Shown here: positions 43,887 through 52,577 of the stretch, one piece after another
Numbering within the stretch: position 1 is the first letter of the stretch
Layout: every line of letters starts with the position of its first letter
Assembly: GCA_036961355.1 (NCBI GenBank)
Contig: JBALVL010000017.1
Coordinates: forward strand, 29,553 to 93,552
Direction of reading: 5' to 3'
DNA from: Motiliproteus sp036961355
GTDB taxonomy: Bacteria > Pseudomonadota > Gammaproteobacteria > Pseudomonadales > Balneatricaceae
Length of the DNA stretch: 64,000 bases
Position numbers and translations under genes: made by a program
The notes under the pieces: generated by a model
Databases searched by the model: none
What the model saw: only the letters and a program-made list of their open reading frames with translations
Told to the model about the DNA's origin: nothing

Positions 43887-44963
43887 TTAATTAGGCAGAC
43901 TGCCTTCGACACCTTCTACATAGTAGTTCATACCCGCTAGCGCGCCGTCATCAAGCACCTCACCAGCACCGATCACCTGCTCGCCCTGCTGATTAACAAC
44001 CGGACCGGCAAACGGGTGCAACGAACCGTCGACAATGGCCTGCTTGACCTTATCAGCAGCAGCGACAACATCAGCCGGAATCGCTTTGTTATACGGTGCA
44101 AAGTCAACCATGCCCGACTTAATACCACCCCAAGTGTCTATTTCAGTCCAAGTACCGTCCATTACCGCCTTAGTACGATCAACATAGTACTTGTCCCAAT
44201 TATCAATGATCGCCGTCAGCTGCGCTTTAGGTGCAAACCCGGTCATATCGGACGCCTGACCGACACCCCAAACACCACGCTGCTCGGCAACCTGTAAAGG
44301 AGCTGGGCTATCAGTGTGCTGCATGATGATATCTGCGCCTTGATCGACCAGCGTCTTAGCGGCATCTGCCTCTTTACCCGGGTCGTACCAAGAGTTCACC
44401 CAAACCACTTTGATCTTCACATCCGGATTCACCGCACGCGCCGCACGGATAGTGGAGTTGATACCCCGAACCACTTCAGGGATCGGGAACGAAGCAACAT
44501 AACCGATTATGTTAGTCTTGGTCATATGGCCCGCAATAGTGCCGGTAACATAGCGACCCTCATAGAAGCGGCCGGCATAGGTGCTGACATTCTTGGTTCG
44601 CTTGTAGCCAGTAGCGTGCTCAAACTTTACCTTATTAAACTTCTTCGCCACTTTCAGCGTCGGGTTCATAAAGCCAAACGACGTTGTGAAGATCAGATCG
44701 TGACCACTGGCTGCCAACTTACGCACAACCCGCTCTGCATCCGGCCCTTCTTTAACACTTTCGACATAGCTGGTTTTGACATCATCGCCGAATGCCTTCT
44801 CGATCGCCAGACGCCCCTGATCATGACGGTAAGACCAACCATGGTCGCCGATAGGACCCACATAGACGAAGCCTACCTTAGTTTCTGCCGTAGCCTGGCC
44901 CGCCAGTGCTAACCCTGCAACTGTCGCGCTGACAGCCAACAGCTTCTTTACACTTTGCTTCAT
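43887..44963 (-). CDS. BMP-family periplasmic binding protein (nucleoside/purine importer)
   Basis: A 358-residue binding protein of the basic-membrane-protein (Med/PnrA) family. The signal peptide runs from MKQSVKKLLAVSA to GQATA. The mature part starts KVGFVYVGPIGDHGW and includes ATGYKRTKNVSTYAGRFYEG and IMQHTDSPAPLQVAEQ. The ATG at 44963 is preceded by AGGAGAAGGG; the upstream ATG at 44990 has no such site. It pairs with the two permeases and ATPase to its right. Confidence 0.93.
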   Translation of the reverse strand: MKQSVKKLLAVSATVAGLALAGQATAETKVGFVYVGPIGDHGWSYRHDQGRLAIEKAFGDDVKTSYVESVKEGPDAERVVRKLAASGHDLIFTTSFGFMNPTLKVAKKFNKVKFEHATGYKRTKNVSTYAGRFYEGRYVTGTIAGHMTKTNIIGYVASFPIPEVVRGINSTIRAARAVNPDVKIKVVWVNSWYDPGKEADAAKTLVDQGADIIMQHTDSPAPLQVAEQRGVWGVGQASDMTGFAPKAQLTAIIDNWDKYYVDRTKAVMDGTWTEIDTWGGIKSGMVDFAPYNKAIPADVVAAADKVKQAIVDGSLHPFAGPVVNQQGEQVIGAGEVLDDGALAGMNYYVEGVEGSLPN

Positions 44964-45037
44964 ACCCTTCTCCTGAGATTGGATCATCATTACTTCATTA
45001 AGCGAATTTTATAAAACAACCAATAAATCAACACCAA

Positions 45038-45970
45038 TCAGGTGGACGCCCTGAACGGCTTACCCAGCGATGCCGGTGAATTTTCACGCAACTTGGTTTG
45101 ATCCCGCGAGATCAGCACCAACACCAGAATCGTAGCCAGATAGGGCAGCATCGACAGGTACTGCGACGGAATGGCCAAACCCAGCCCCTGGCCATGCAAC
45201 TGCAAAATAGTCACACCACCAAACATGTACGCCCCCAACAAGGTACGCATCGGCTTCCACGAAGCAAAGACCACCAGCGCCAACGCCACCCAACCACGAC
45301 CAGCAGTCATATTTTCGGACCACATCGGGGTATAGACCACCGACAGATACGCACCACCAAGACCGGCCATCAAGCCGCCAAATAGCAAGGCACAAAAGCG
45401 CAATTTGATCACTGGATAACCCAGCGAGTGCGCTGACTCTGGTGATTCTCCAATCGCTCTAAGAATTAGACCGGCACGGCTGCGATAGATAAAATAGTGC
45501 AGCCCAAACACCAGCGCCACCGAGAGATAGATCAGTAAGTTATGATCAAACAGTACCGGCCCTAAGAACGGAATCTCCGACAACAGAGGGATCGGCAGAT
45601 TCGCCATTGGCTCAACCGTGGTACCGACAAACCCGACCCCCAGCAGCGCACTCAAACCTACGCCGAACAGCGTTAACGCCAGACCCGTTGCCACCTGATT
45701 AGTGAGCAACGTGAGGGTTAAGAAGCCATGCACCAGCGCCAGCGCCATCCCCGACAACGCACCAATCATCACGCCCAGGTAAGCATTTCCGGTCATCACC
45801 GTGCCACCAAAGGCACCGACGGCGCCTACTAGCATCATCCCTTCTATACCCAAGTTCAACACCCCGGAACGCTCGGTGACCAACTCACCCAGCGCCGCAA
45901 ACAGCAACGGTGTCGCAGCGCCGATAATGGTCAGACTGGCCGCTTGGATAATCAGCATTGTGTCATTCAT
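45038..45970 (-). CDS. Nucleoside/purine ABC importer permease (second subunit)
   Basis: A 310-residue membrane protein of the BPD_transp_2 family with about eight to ten hydrophobic segments. LVTERSGVLNLGIEGMMLVG near the N-terminus is diagnostic of the YufQ/NupQ-type permease in BMP transporters. It follows the other permease gene by 13 bases. Confidence 0.93.
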   Translation of the reverse strand: MNDTMLIIQAASLTIIGAATPLLFAALGELVTERSGVLNLGIEGMMLVGAVGAFGGTVMTGNAYLGVMIGALSGMALALVHGFLTLTLLTNQVATGLALTLFGVGLSALLGVGFVGTTVEPMANLPIPLLSEIPFLGPVLFDHNLLIYLSVALVFGLHYFIYRSRAGLILRAIGESPESAHSLGYPVIKLRFCALLFGGLMAGLGGAYLSVVYTPMWSENMTAGRGWVALALVVFASWKPMRTLLGAYMFGGVTILQLHGQGLGLAIPSQYLSMLPYLATILVLVLISRDQTKLRENSPASLGKPFRAST

Positions 45971-45983
45971 GGTATCGTCCGCC

Positions 45984-47045
45984 TTATGCCTTGCCGAACC
46001 GAATTCGGTAGCTGATTAATACGTCGCAAGCCAACAAGAAGAACAGCAACATACCCTGAAAAACTCCGGTCACCGCCTGCGGCAACCCCATTTCCATCTG
46101 CAGCGTCTCCCCCCCCAGATAGGACAACGCCAACAGAATACCCGCCACCATCACCCCCAGCGGATGCAAACGCCCCACAAAGGCCACAATAATGGCCGTA
46201 AAGCCGTAGCCGGGAGACACTTGCGGCACCAATTGACCGATCGGTCCAGCCACCTCAATCATCCCCGCCAGGCCTGCCAAACCTCCGGCAAGCAACAAGC
46301 TAAACCAAACCAGCGCCTTCTCCTTAAAGCCGGCAAACTGGGCCGCTCGCGGTGCTGCACCAACGACCTTGACCTGAAAACCGATCAGCGTTCGGCTCAG
46401 CAATACCCAAGCCGCTACTACCACCGCCAACATGATCAACAAACCGATATGCAGCCGGGTATCTTCCATCAGCAGCGGCAACAGCGCAGCATCGCCAAAC
46501 ATTCTTGATTCGGGAAAATTAAACCCTTCAGGATCACGCCAGGGGCCGTGCACCAGCACACTCAAAAACAGCGCCGCGACGTAGGTCAGCATTAGACTGG
46601 TCAAAATCTCATTGGCATTAAAACGGGTCTTGAGGAAGGCCGGAATCGCCGCCCATGCCATACCGCCCAAGACGCCAAACAGCATCATTGCTGGCAATAA
46701 AAAGATACTTTCGCTCTCATGCGAGAAGATCGCTAAGCCGCCGGCAGCCACCGCGCCCATCACCAGCTGGCCTTCGGCGCCGATATTCCAAACGTTGGCT
46801 TTAAAGCCTATCGACAGACCGATACCGATCAGTACTAACGGAATCGCCTTAACCATCAACTCACTGATGCCGTAGCTGTCGCTGATTGGCAGAATGAAAA
46901 ATGCATGCAGCGCCTCCCAACCGTCGATTCCCATCAGGGTAAACATAATAAAACCGGCGACCAGCGTTAACAGCAACGCCAACATCGGAGAGCCGTACAC
47001 CATCTTTTTCGATGGCTGTGACCGCGGAATCAACTGCAACCTCAT
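45984..47045 (-). CDS. Nucleoside/purine ABC importer permease (first subunit)
   Basis: A 353-residue permease of the YufP/NupP type with about ten hydrophobic segments. IGFKANVWNIGAEGQLVMGA is the family hallmark and FKEKALVWFSLLLAGGLAGL follows. Its ATG overlaps the ATPase stop codon by four bases, so the two are translationally coupled. Confidence 0.93.
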   Translation of the reverse strand: MRLQLIPRSQPSKKMVYGSPMLALLLTLVAGFIMFTLMGIDGWEALHAFFILPISDSYGISELMVKAIPLVLIGIGLSIGFKANVWNIGAEGQLVMGAVAAGGLAIFSHESESIFLLPAMMLFGVLGGMAWAAIPAFLKTRFNANEILTSLMLTYVAALFLSVLVHGPWRDPEGFNFPESRMFGDAALLPLLMEDTRLHIGLLIMLAVVVAAWVLLSRTLIGFQVKVVGAAPRAAQFAGFKEKALVWFSLLLAGGLAGLAGMIEVAGPIGQLVPQVSPGYGFTAIIVAFVGRLHPLGVMVAGILLALSYLGGETLQMEMGLPQAVTGVFQGMLLFFLLACDVLISYRIRFGKA

Positions 47046-48607
47046 TTCGGCAACTCCTTAGAACTCAATAGGGCCGGTGATTTACCCTCCAGTGCTACCC
47101 CGGTCATCAACAACCCAACCTCTTCTGCCGTTATATCAGCACGATCATAAAATGCCGACAAGGTGCCGCCGCAAATGGCACCTATACGGTGACTCAACGT
47201 CATCAACTCATCCAGGTCCTGTGATATCACCAGCACGGCTGTGCCCTGCTCGGCTAACGACTGCAGCGATTTATGAATAATGGCCGCAGCACCAGCATCA
47301 ACCCCCCAGGTGGGCTGGGCTATCACCAACACCTCCGGAGCCTGCAACACCTCCCGGCCAACAATATACTTTTGCAGATTACCGCCCGACAGACTGCCGG
47401 CGGTAGCCTCAAGGCCGGTACAGCGGACATCAAATTTGTCGATTACCTGTTCGGCGAACCGGCTCACTTCACCCTCGCGGATAAAGCCGCTGTGCAAAAA
47501 AGGCTGGCGCACGTAGCCGGTCAGCAAGGCATTATCCTTGAGGCTCATAGCAGGAACCGAGCCGTGCCCCAAGCGCTCCTCTGGCACAAAACATAAACCG
47601 CACCCGCGGCGCTGATGCGGCGCCAGATTACCGACGGCCTTGCCCGCAATTTCGACCGTTTTCGGAGCTGTCTTACACTCGCCACTCAGCACTTCGAGCA
47701 ATTCCGCCTGGCCATTACCGGCCACACCGGCGATCCCCAGAATTTCACCACAGCAGATATCCAGATTGATATCGTTCAGCGTAATAGCAAACTGACTTTC
47801 AGCCTTCCGGCTCAGGCCTTTAACCCGCAACCAGACGTCACCGTGTTCGGTGTGCGCCGCCACACTCGCCCCCTCAACCTCCGAGCCAACCATCAGGGCA
47901 GCCATACTTGCAGCGGTTTCTTGCGCAGGAATGCAGTCACCGACATTTTGCCCGGCACGCAATATCGTAGCGGCATCGCACAGCTTTCGAACTTCATCGA
48001 GTTTGTGGCTGATATAGAGGATGGAGCAGCCTTCGGCGGCCAACTTGCGCAGCGTTACGAACAGACGCTCGGCCTCTTGCGGGGTCAGCACCGAGGTTGG
48101 CTCGTCCATGATCAGTAGCTGCGGATTCTGCAACAAACAACGAACAATCTCGATTCGCTGCTTTTCACCAACCGACAGACTGTGTACCGCACGATTGGGA
48201 TCCAGCGGCAGACCGTAATGCTCTTCAACTTCCAAAATGCGGGCTTCGAGCTCTTTCATCGGCGGTGGGTTACTCATCCCCAAAGAGATATTCTCTTTAA
48301 CCGTCAACGCTTCAAACAGCGAAAAATGCTGGAACACCATGCCGACACCCAACTCACGCGCCTGCGCAGGGCTGGACACTTGCACCGGCTCCCCCTGCCA
48401 TAACATCTCACCCGAGTCGGGCTTGAGCAGCCCGAAAATCATCTTGACCAGAGTGCTCTTACCCGCCCCGTTTTCACCAAGCAGCGCATGGATCTCACCA
48501 CTACCGACGGACAGGTCAACCCGATCGTTCGCCAGACACCCCGGAAAGGCTTTAACAATCTGCCGTAGCTCTAACCGCAGTTGCCTCTGCTCGTTTGCTG
48601 TTGTCAT
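47042..48607 (-). CDS. Nucleoside/purine ABC importer ATPase (two ABC domains)
   Basis: A 521-residue double ATPase of the YufO/NupO type. The first domain has GENGAGKSTLVK, LSVGEKQRIEIV and LLIMDEPTSVLTP. The second has the weaker GVAGNGQAELLE and LSGGNLQKYIVG, with VIAQPTWGVD in the Walker B position; this asymmetry is normal for the family. It is the first gene of the importer-deaminase unit. Confidence 0.94.
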   Translation of the reverse strand: MTTANEQRQLRLELRQIVKAFPGCLANDRVDLSVGSGEIHALLGENGAGKSTLVKMIFGLLKPDSGEMLWQGEPVQVSSPAQARELGVGMVFQHFSLFEALTVKENISLGMSNPPPMKELEARILEVEEHYGLPLDPNRAVHSLSVGEKQRIEIVRCLLQNPQLLIMDEPTSVLTPQEAERLFVTLRKLAAEGCSILYISHKLDEVRKLCDAATILRAGQNVGDCIPAQETAASMAALMVGSEVEGASVAAHTEHGDVWLRVKGLSRKAESQFAITLNDINLDICCGEILGIAGVAGNGQAELLEVLSGECKTAPKTVEIAGKAVGNLAPHQRRGCGLCFVPEERLGHGSVPAMSLKDNALLTGYVRQPFLHSGFIREGEVSRFAEQVIDKFDVRCTGLEATAGSLSGGNLQKYIVGREVLQAPEVLVIAQPTWGVDAGAAAIIHKSLQSLAEQGTAVLVISQDLDELMTLSHRIGAICGGTLSAFYDRADITAEEVGLLMTGVALEGKSPALLSSKELPK

Positions 48608-48884
48608 GAAACCTCACCTACGTTGAAAGACGCTAATCCGGCGACGGCGCGATAACTTCCACCCATCCAGACCAGACTCAACACTCAAAGCAATAACCAA
48701 GCCACCGCACAGATACAGTGATAAAAAAATAACATAACCCCAAACAGCCACAAACGGGCGGCCAACCATAATGCATCAACCCTTTAGAAAAATCATACAA
48801 TCGGTCGGTTTTGAGCAAAAAAATGGATCAAGCACTCAAACAGGGCAAATTACGCAATCTCACTGCCACCAGAGTAATCGGCTG
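48608..48884. other. Intergenic region upstream of the purine importer operon
   Basis: This 277-base spacer between the TetR-type regulator gene and the importer ATPase gene is the expected promoter and operator region. It contains an AT-rich tract near 48719-48740 and TCGGTCGGTTTTGAGC near 48800, a possible half-site. No clean palindrome of the RutR type (TTGACCA-type) was found. Confidence 0.35.
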
Positions 48885-49520
48885 TCACTCACTGATGCCA
48901 CAACCACGCAGGATGATGCCTACTACCTGGTCGCAGATCAGGTTAAAGGCGTCTTCGTCGAGACTTTCGCGATCCATCATCACCAACACCTGAGGCTGGT
49001 AATCGGCGTAATGCTGCGTCACCGACCAGATCATAAAGATCAGCTGCAGTGGGTCGATCGGCAGCATCTTGCCCTCATCGATCCAGCGCTGGAACAACGC
49101 CATACGCGGCACTAACCACTGTCGCTGTTCGTCATAGATACACTCTTTAAGCACTGGCGCACCGCGTAGCACCTCGCCGGCAAATATTTTGGAAAGCTCC
49201 GGACGCTGCCAAGACAAGCGTAACTTGGCGGTTATGTAATCACGCAGCACCTGTGCCGGAGGTTGATCGGTCTCGGTGCCCGGCAAGTGGCAATTCCACT
49301 GCTCCAGCACCGTCTCCAGTAGCTGACGATAAAGATCTTCTTTGGCCGGGAAATAGTAATGCAGCTGCGCCTTGGCCAAGCCTGCCCGGCTAGCGATAGC
49401 ACTAGTGCTGGTGCCTTTATAGCCGTTTACAGCAAACTCCTGCTCAGCTGCAGCAAGGATCGCTGCCAGCCGCTGCTGTCGTATCCGGCCTGTTTTGGGA
49501 GTTTTAGCGATTTCAGTCAT
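48885..49520 (-). CDS. TetR/AcrR-family regulator, RutR-like
   Basis: A 211-residue repressor, nearly the length of RutR (212). The N-terminal HTH is IAAAEQEFAVNGYKGTSTSA-like (AAILAAAEQEFAVNG then SRAGLAKAQLHYYFPAK). The C-terminal half matches the YcdC_C domain (ITAKLRLSWQRPELSKIFAG, FMIWSVTQHYADYQ). RutR senses pyrimidines; here the neighbour is a purine-type importer and deaminase, so a purine or pyrimidine ligand is likely. The start at 49520 is preferred over 49562 by family length. Confidence 0.87.
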   Translation of the reverse strand: MTEIAKTPKTGRIRQQRLAAILAAAEQEFAVNGYKGTSTSAIASRAGLAKAQLHYYFPAKEDLYRQLLETVLEQWNCHLPGTETDQPPAQVLRDYITAKLRLSWQRPELSKIFAGEVLRGAPVLKECIYDEQRQWLVPRMALFQRWIDEGKMLPIDPLQLIFMIWSVTQHYADYQPQVLVMMDRESLDEDAFNLICDQVVGIILRGCGISE

Positions 49521-49610
49521 AGCGCGACATCTCTTCAAACCCGTCAACAATAAAATCGGCACCCTTACAGAGAACCGAAAGCCTGCAAACCTTGCAGAGA
49601 ACAGGCACGG

Positions 49611-50828
49611 TTAGTGGTCGGTTTCCAAGCTATCACGATCCCGGAAGCCGATCAGATATAAAATACCATCGAGCCCCAACGTCGATATGGCCTGCTTGGC
49701 ACTCTGCCGCACTAGCGGCTTAGCCCGGAAAGCGATACCCAGCCCGGCGATAGAGAGCATTGGCAGATCGTTGGCACCGTCGCCGACGGCGATTGTCTGC
49801 TCCAACCGAACGCCTTCTTTAGCGGCAATCTCGCGCAACAACTCGGCTTTACGCTGGCCATCGACAACCCGGCCTGTAACTCGACCGGTGACCTTACCGT
49901 CTTCGACTTCAAGTTCGTTGGCGTAAACATAATCAAAGCCAAGTTTACTCTTGAGGTGTTCACCGAAATAATTAAAGCCTCCCGATAAGATGGCGGTTTT
50001 GAAACCCAGCGCCTTAAGACTAGAGACTAGCTCTTCCGCACCTTCGGTCATCGGTAGACGCTGCGCCACCTTCTCTAACACCGAGTCATCCAACCCTTTC
50101 AGCAGAGCTACCCGCCGGTGGAAACTTTCGGTGAAGTCGATCTTGCCCTGCATCGCCTCCTCGGTGATCGCCGCGACCTGATCACCGACACCGGCTTCGA
50201 TCGCCAGCTCGTCGATTACCTCCGCCTCTATCAGGGTAGAGTCCATATCAAACACAACCAGCCGACGATTGCGGCGATATATATCGTCTTTCTGAAAGGC
50301 GATATCCACATCCAACTCGCTGGCCGCCTTCATGAAATCAGCGCGTAACGTTTCTGACGACTGACCCCGCACCGAAAATTCAACACAAGCCTTGGTACTG
50401 TTATCAGCCTCATCGAGGTGAACCCGACCCGACAAGCGACTGATATTATCGATATTGAGGCCGTGATCAGCAGCAATACTGGTCACCTTGGCAATATGGG
50501 TAGCGTGAATTCGCCGCGCCAAAAGGGTGATGATGTGACGACTTTTACCCTGACCATCGACCCAGCGAGAATAGTCCGATTGATCGACCGGATCGAAACG
50601 GGTATTCATCTTCAGCGCGTGCATCTGAAACAGCACCTCACTGAGCACCGGCGAGCTTTCAGCCTGGCGAGGGATCTCTACCAAGATGCCTAACGACAGG
50701 TTGTCATGGATTACCGCCTGGCCGATATCGAGTACTTCGACCCGGTAGCGTGCCAAAATGGCTGTGATGGTCGATGTCACACCCGGTTTATCTTCACCGG
50801 AGATGGTAATAAGGATGATCTCTTTCAC
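49611..50828 (-). CDS. serB: Phosphoserine phosphatase SerB with ACT domains
   Basis: A 405-residue enzyme for the last step of serine synthesis. Two ACT-like domains (residues 1-75 and 98-170) precede the HAD phosphatase domain, whose catalytic Asp lies in FDMDSTLIEAE (194-198). ILSGGFNYF and VGDGANDLPML complete the active site. The ACT extension marks the pseudomonad/oceanospirillal form; the ACT domains probably sense serine. Confidence 0.96.
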   Translation of the reverse strand: MKEIILITISGEDKPGVTSTITAILARYRVEVLDIGQAVIHDNLSLGILVEIPRQAESSPVLSEVLFQMHALKMNTRFDPVDQSDYSRWVDGQGKSRHIITLLARRIHATHIAKVTSIAADHGLNIDNISRLSGRVHLDEADNSTKACVEFSVRGQSSETLRADFMKAASELDVDIAFQKDDIYRRNRRLVVFDMDSTLIEAEVIDELAIEAGVGDQVAAITEEAMQGKIDFTESFHRRVALLKGLDDSVLEKVAQRLPMTEGAEELVSSLKALGFKTAILSGGFNYFGEHLKSKLGFDYVYANELEVEDGKVTGRVTGRVVDGQRKAELLREIAAKEGVRLEQTIAVGDGANDLPMLSIAGLGIAFRAKPLVRQSAKQAISTLGLDGILYLIGFRDRDSLETDH

Positions 50829-50972
50829 GCCTTCGATACCTGTCTGTGTCTAACCGATTCAGCCCGATGTAAGCAGCTAACAGTCTGAAACGGTCGGTTT
50901 TTTATACAAGGGGACGCTATTCTACCCTGTAAGCCACCGATGAATCAGCCCCGAGTATGCCGAATAACCACG

Positions 50973-52487
50973 ATGACCGAACTGCTTACAGACTTAAGTG
51001 ACTGGCTCAGCCTGAACCCTCAGTGGATCGCTATCACGCTGGCACTCACCGCATTTGTGGAATCGCTGGCATTGGTTGGCGTGATCGTTCCCGGCGTGGC
51101 AATCCTATACGCGATTGCCGCCGTGGCCGGAGCACTTGGTGCGCCATTACCGCTGTGCCTCGCCGCAATGATGGCAGGAGCGGTCTGCGGTGATCTGTTC
51201 AGTTTCCTACTGGGGCGACACGCACACCAGCCGCTGCTACAGCGCTGGCCCTTTCGGCAACACCCGCAGTGGATCGAACGAGGGGAGAGCTTCTTTCATC
51301 GTCGCGGTAACTTCAGCGTTGTGATCGGCCGCTTTATCGGGCCACTGCGGCCGATGATTCCTTTTGTCGCCGGCATGCTGCAGATGCCGCCACGCCGCTT
51401 TGTACTGCTCAATCTAGCATCAGCTCCCGTCTGGGCAGCAGTCTATCTACTACCCGGCTACCTGCTTGGCCATCTGGGAGCCAACGCAGGCCAGCTCGGC
51501 GCGCTTGCCGATAACACAGCCATCAGCCCGAAACATCTGCACCTCGGACTACTAAGCGCTGCGACTGTGCTGCTGTGCGTCATCACACTGCTTTTGCTAC
51601 AGCGTTGGCTGACACCAAAAAGGCCCATTTATCGACAGCTCTGCCTCCGCTTAAGGCTAAGCAGCCGACGCTCAGGACTAACCGCCCATATGACAGAGCC
51701 CAACAACGCCCGCCACCCCGACCACACAGCAGCACCGCTTGCCGCCGTGCTGCTACTACTCGGCAGCGGCTCTTTGTTATTACTGCTGATACTAAGCGTG
51801 ATACTAGGGCATCCGCTGCAGTCGCTCGACCAAACCCTAAGCCTGCTGTTGCAACTGATTCGCAGCGAAGCTCTGGACCGGTTGATGATCAACATCACCA
51901 TGTTTGGTGACGGCCTACACTTAGCACTACTGAGCTTGCCGCTGTTTGCACTGCTGTGGTGGCAAGCGCAGCGACAGCCAAAGGTCGCTGCTCAACGGCT
52001 ACTGCACTGGGCTGGTGCTTTGCTGCTGGTGATGCTGCTGACCCAACTGCTTAAATTCGGTTTTGCGATCGATCGCCCGACACTTCTGATCCAGCCTCTG
52101 AACTCTTTCAGCTTTCCCAGCGGTCACAGCGCCAATAGCAGTCTGTTCTTTACCCTGTTAGCGTTCTTGCTGGCGCAGCAATATCCACACCGTTATCGCT
52201 GGATGCTCTATGCAATCGCCGCGTTACCGGTGCTACTGGTCGGGGTTTCAAGGATCTATCTGGGAGTTCACTGGTTCAGCGATGTGTTGGCAGGCTGGCT
52301 GCTGGGGCTAACGGTCTGTGCCGCGGCGCAAGTTAGTCTAGCCTACCGGCAGCCCTTATCCGCAGAGCTAAGACCGCCACAACTCGGAGTAGCGAGATTA
52401 CTGACCAGCGTCGCCGCCGTGCTGATCAGTGCAATCTACCTGATAAGCCGTATCGATGGCGCCGTGATCCGCTACCTGCCGCTCTAG
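50973..52487 (+). CDS. DedA-PAP2 fusion membrane protein
   Basis: A 504-residue protein joining two membrane modules. Residues 1 to about 200 are a DedA/SNARE-associated domain (FVESLALVGVIVPG, GRFIGPLRPMIPFVAGML). After a hydrophilic linker (about 200-245), the second half is a PAP2 phosphatase with all three motifs: KFGFAIDRP, FPSGHSAN and SRIYLGVHWFSDV. DedA proteins are linked to flipping of undecaprenyl phosphate or phospholipids, and PAP2 enzymes make undecaprenyl phosphate from its diphosphate. An ATG at 50940 is an alternative start; neither has a strong ribosome binding site. The gene is on the plus strand, divergent from serB and convergent with rnr. Confidence 0.9.
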   Translation: MTELLTDLSDWLSLNPQWIAITLALTAFVESLALVGVIVPGVAILYAIAAVAGALGAPLPLCLAAMMAGAVCGDLFSFLLGRHAHQPLLQRWPFRQHPQWIERGESFFHRRGNFSVVIGRFIGPLRPMIPFVAGMLQMPPRRFVLLNLASAPVWAAVYLLPGYLLGHLGANAGQLGALADNTAISPKHLHLGLLSAATVLLCVITLLLLQRWLTPKRPIYRQLCLRLRLSSRRSGLTAHMTEPNNARHPDHTAAPLAAVLLLLGSGSLLLLLILSVILGHPLQSLDQTLSLLLQLIRSEALDRLMINITMFGDGLHLALLSLPLFALLWWQAQRQPKVAAQRLLHWAGALLLVMLLTQLLKFGFAIDRPTLLIQPLNSFSFPSGHSANSSLFFTLLAFLLAQQYPHRYRWMLYAIAALPVLLVGVSRIYLGVHWFSDVLAGWLLGLTVCAAAQVSLAYRQPLSAELRPPQLGVARLLTSVAAVLISAIYLISRIDGAVIRYLPL

Positions 52488-52493
52488 GTAACT

Positions 52494-52525
52494 GTATAAA
52501 GGCAAACCACTGGCCGCCTTTATAC
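52494..52525. terminator. Bidirectional hairpin between the DedA-PAP2 gene and rnr
   Basis: GTATAAAGGC pairs perfectly with GCCTTTATAC around a 12-base loop. It lies seven bases after the DedA-PAP2 stop codon and 53 bases beyond the rnr stop. There is no long T run, so it may be an inefficient or bidirectional terminator. Confidence 0.5.
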
Positions 52526-52577
52526 CGTGACTAACATACCGCGAGTAAAGATCGCCGACGGACCAGCGAACTGCATC

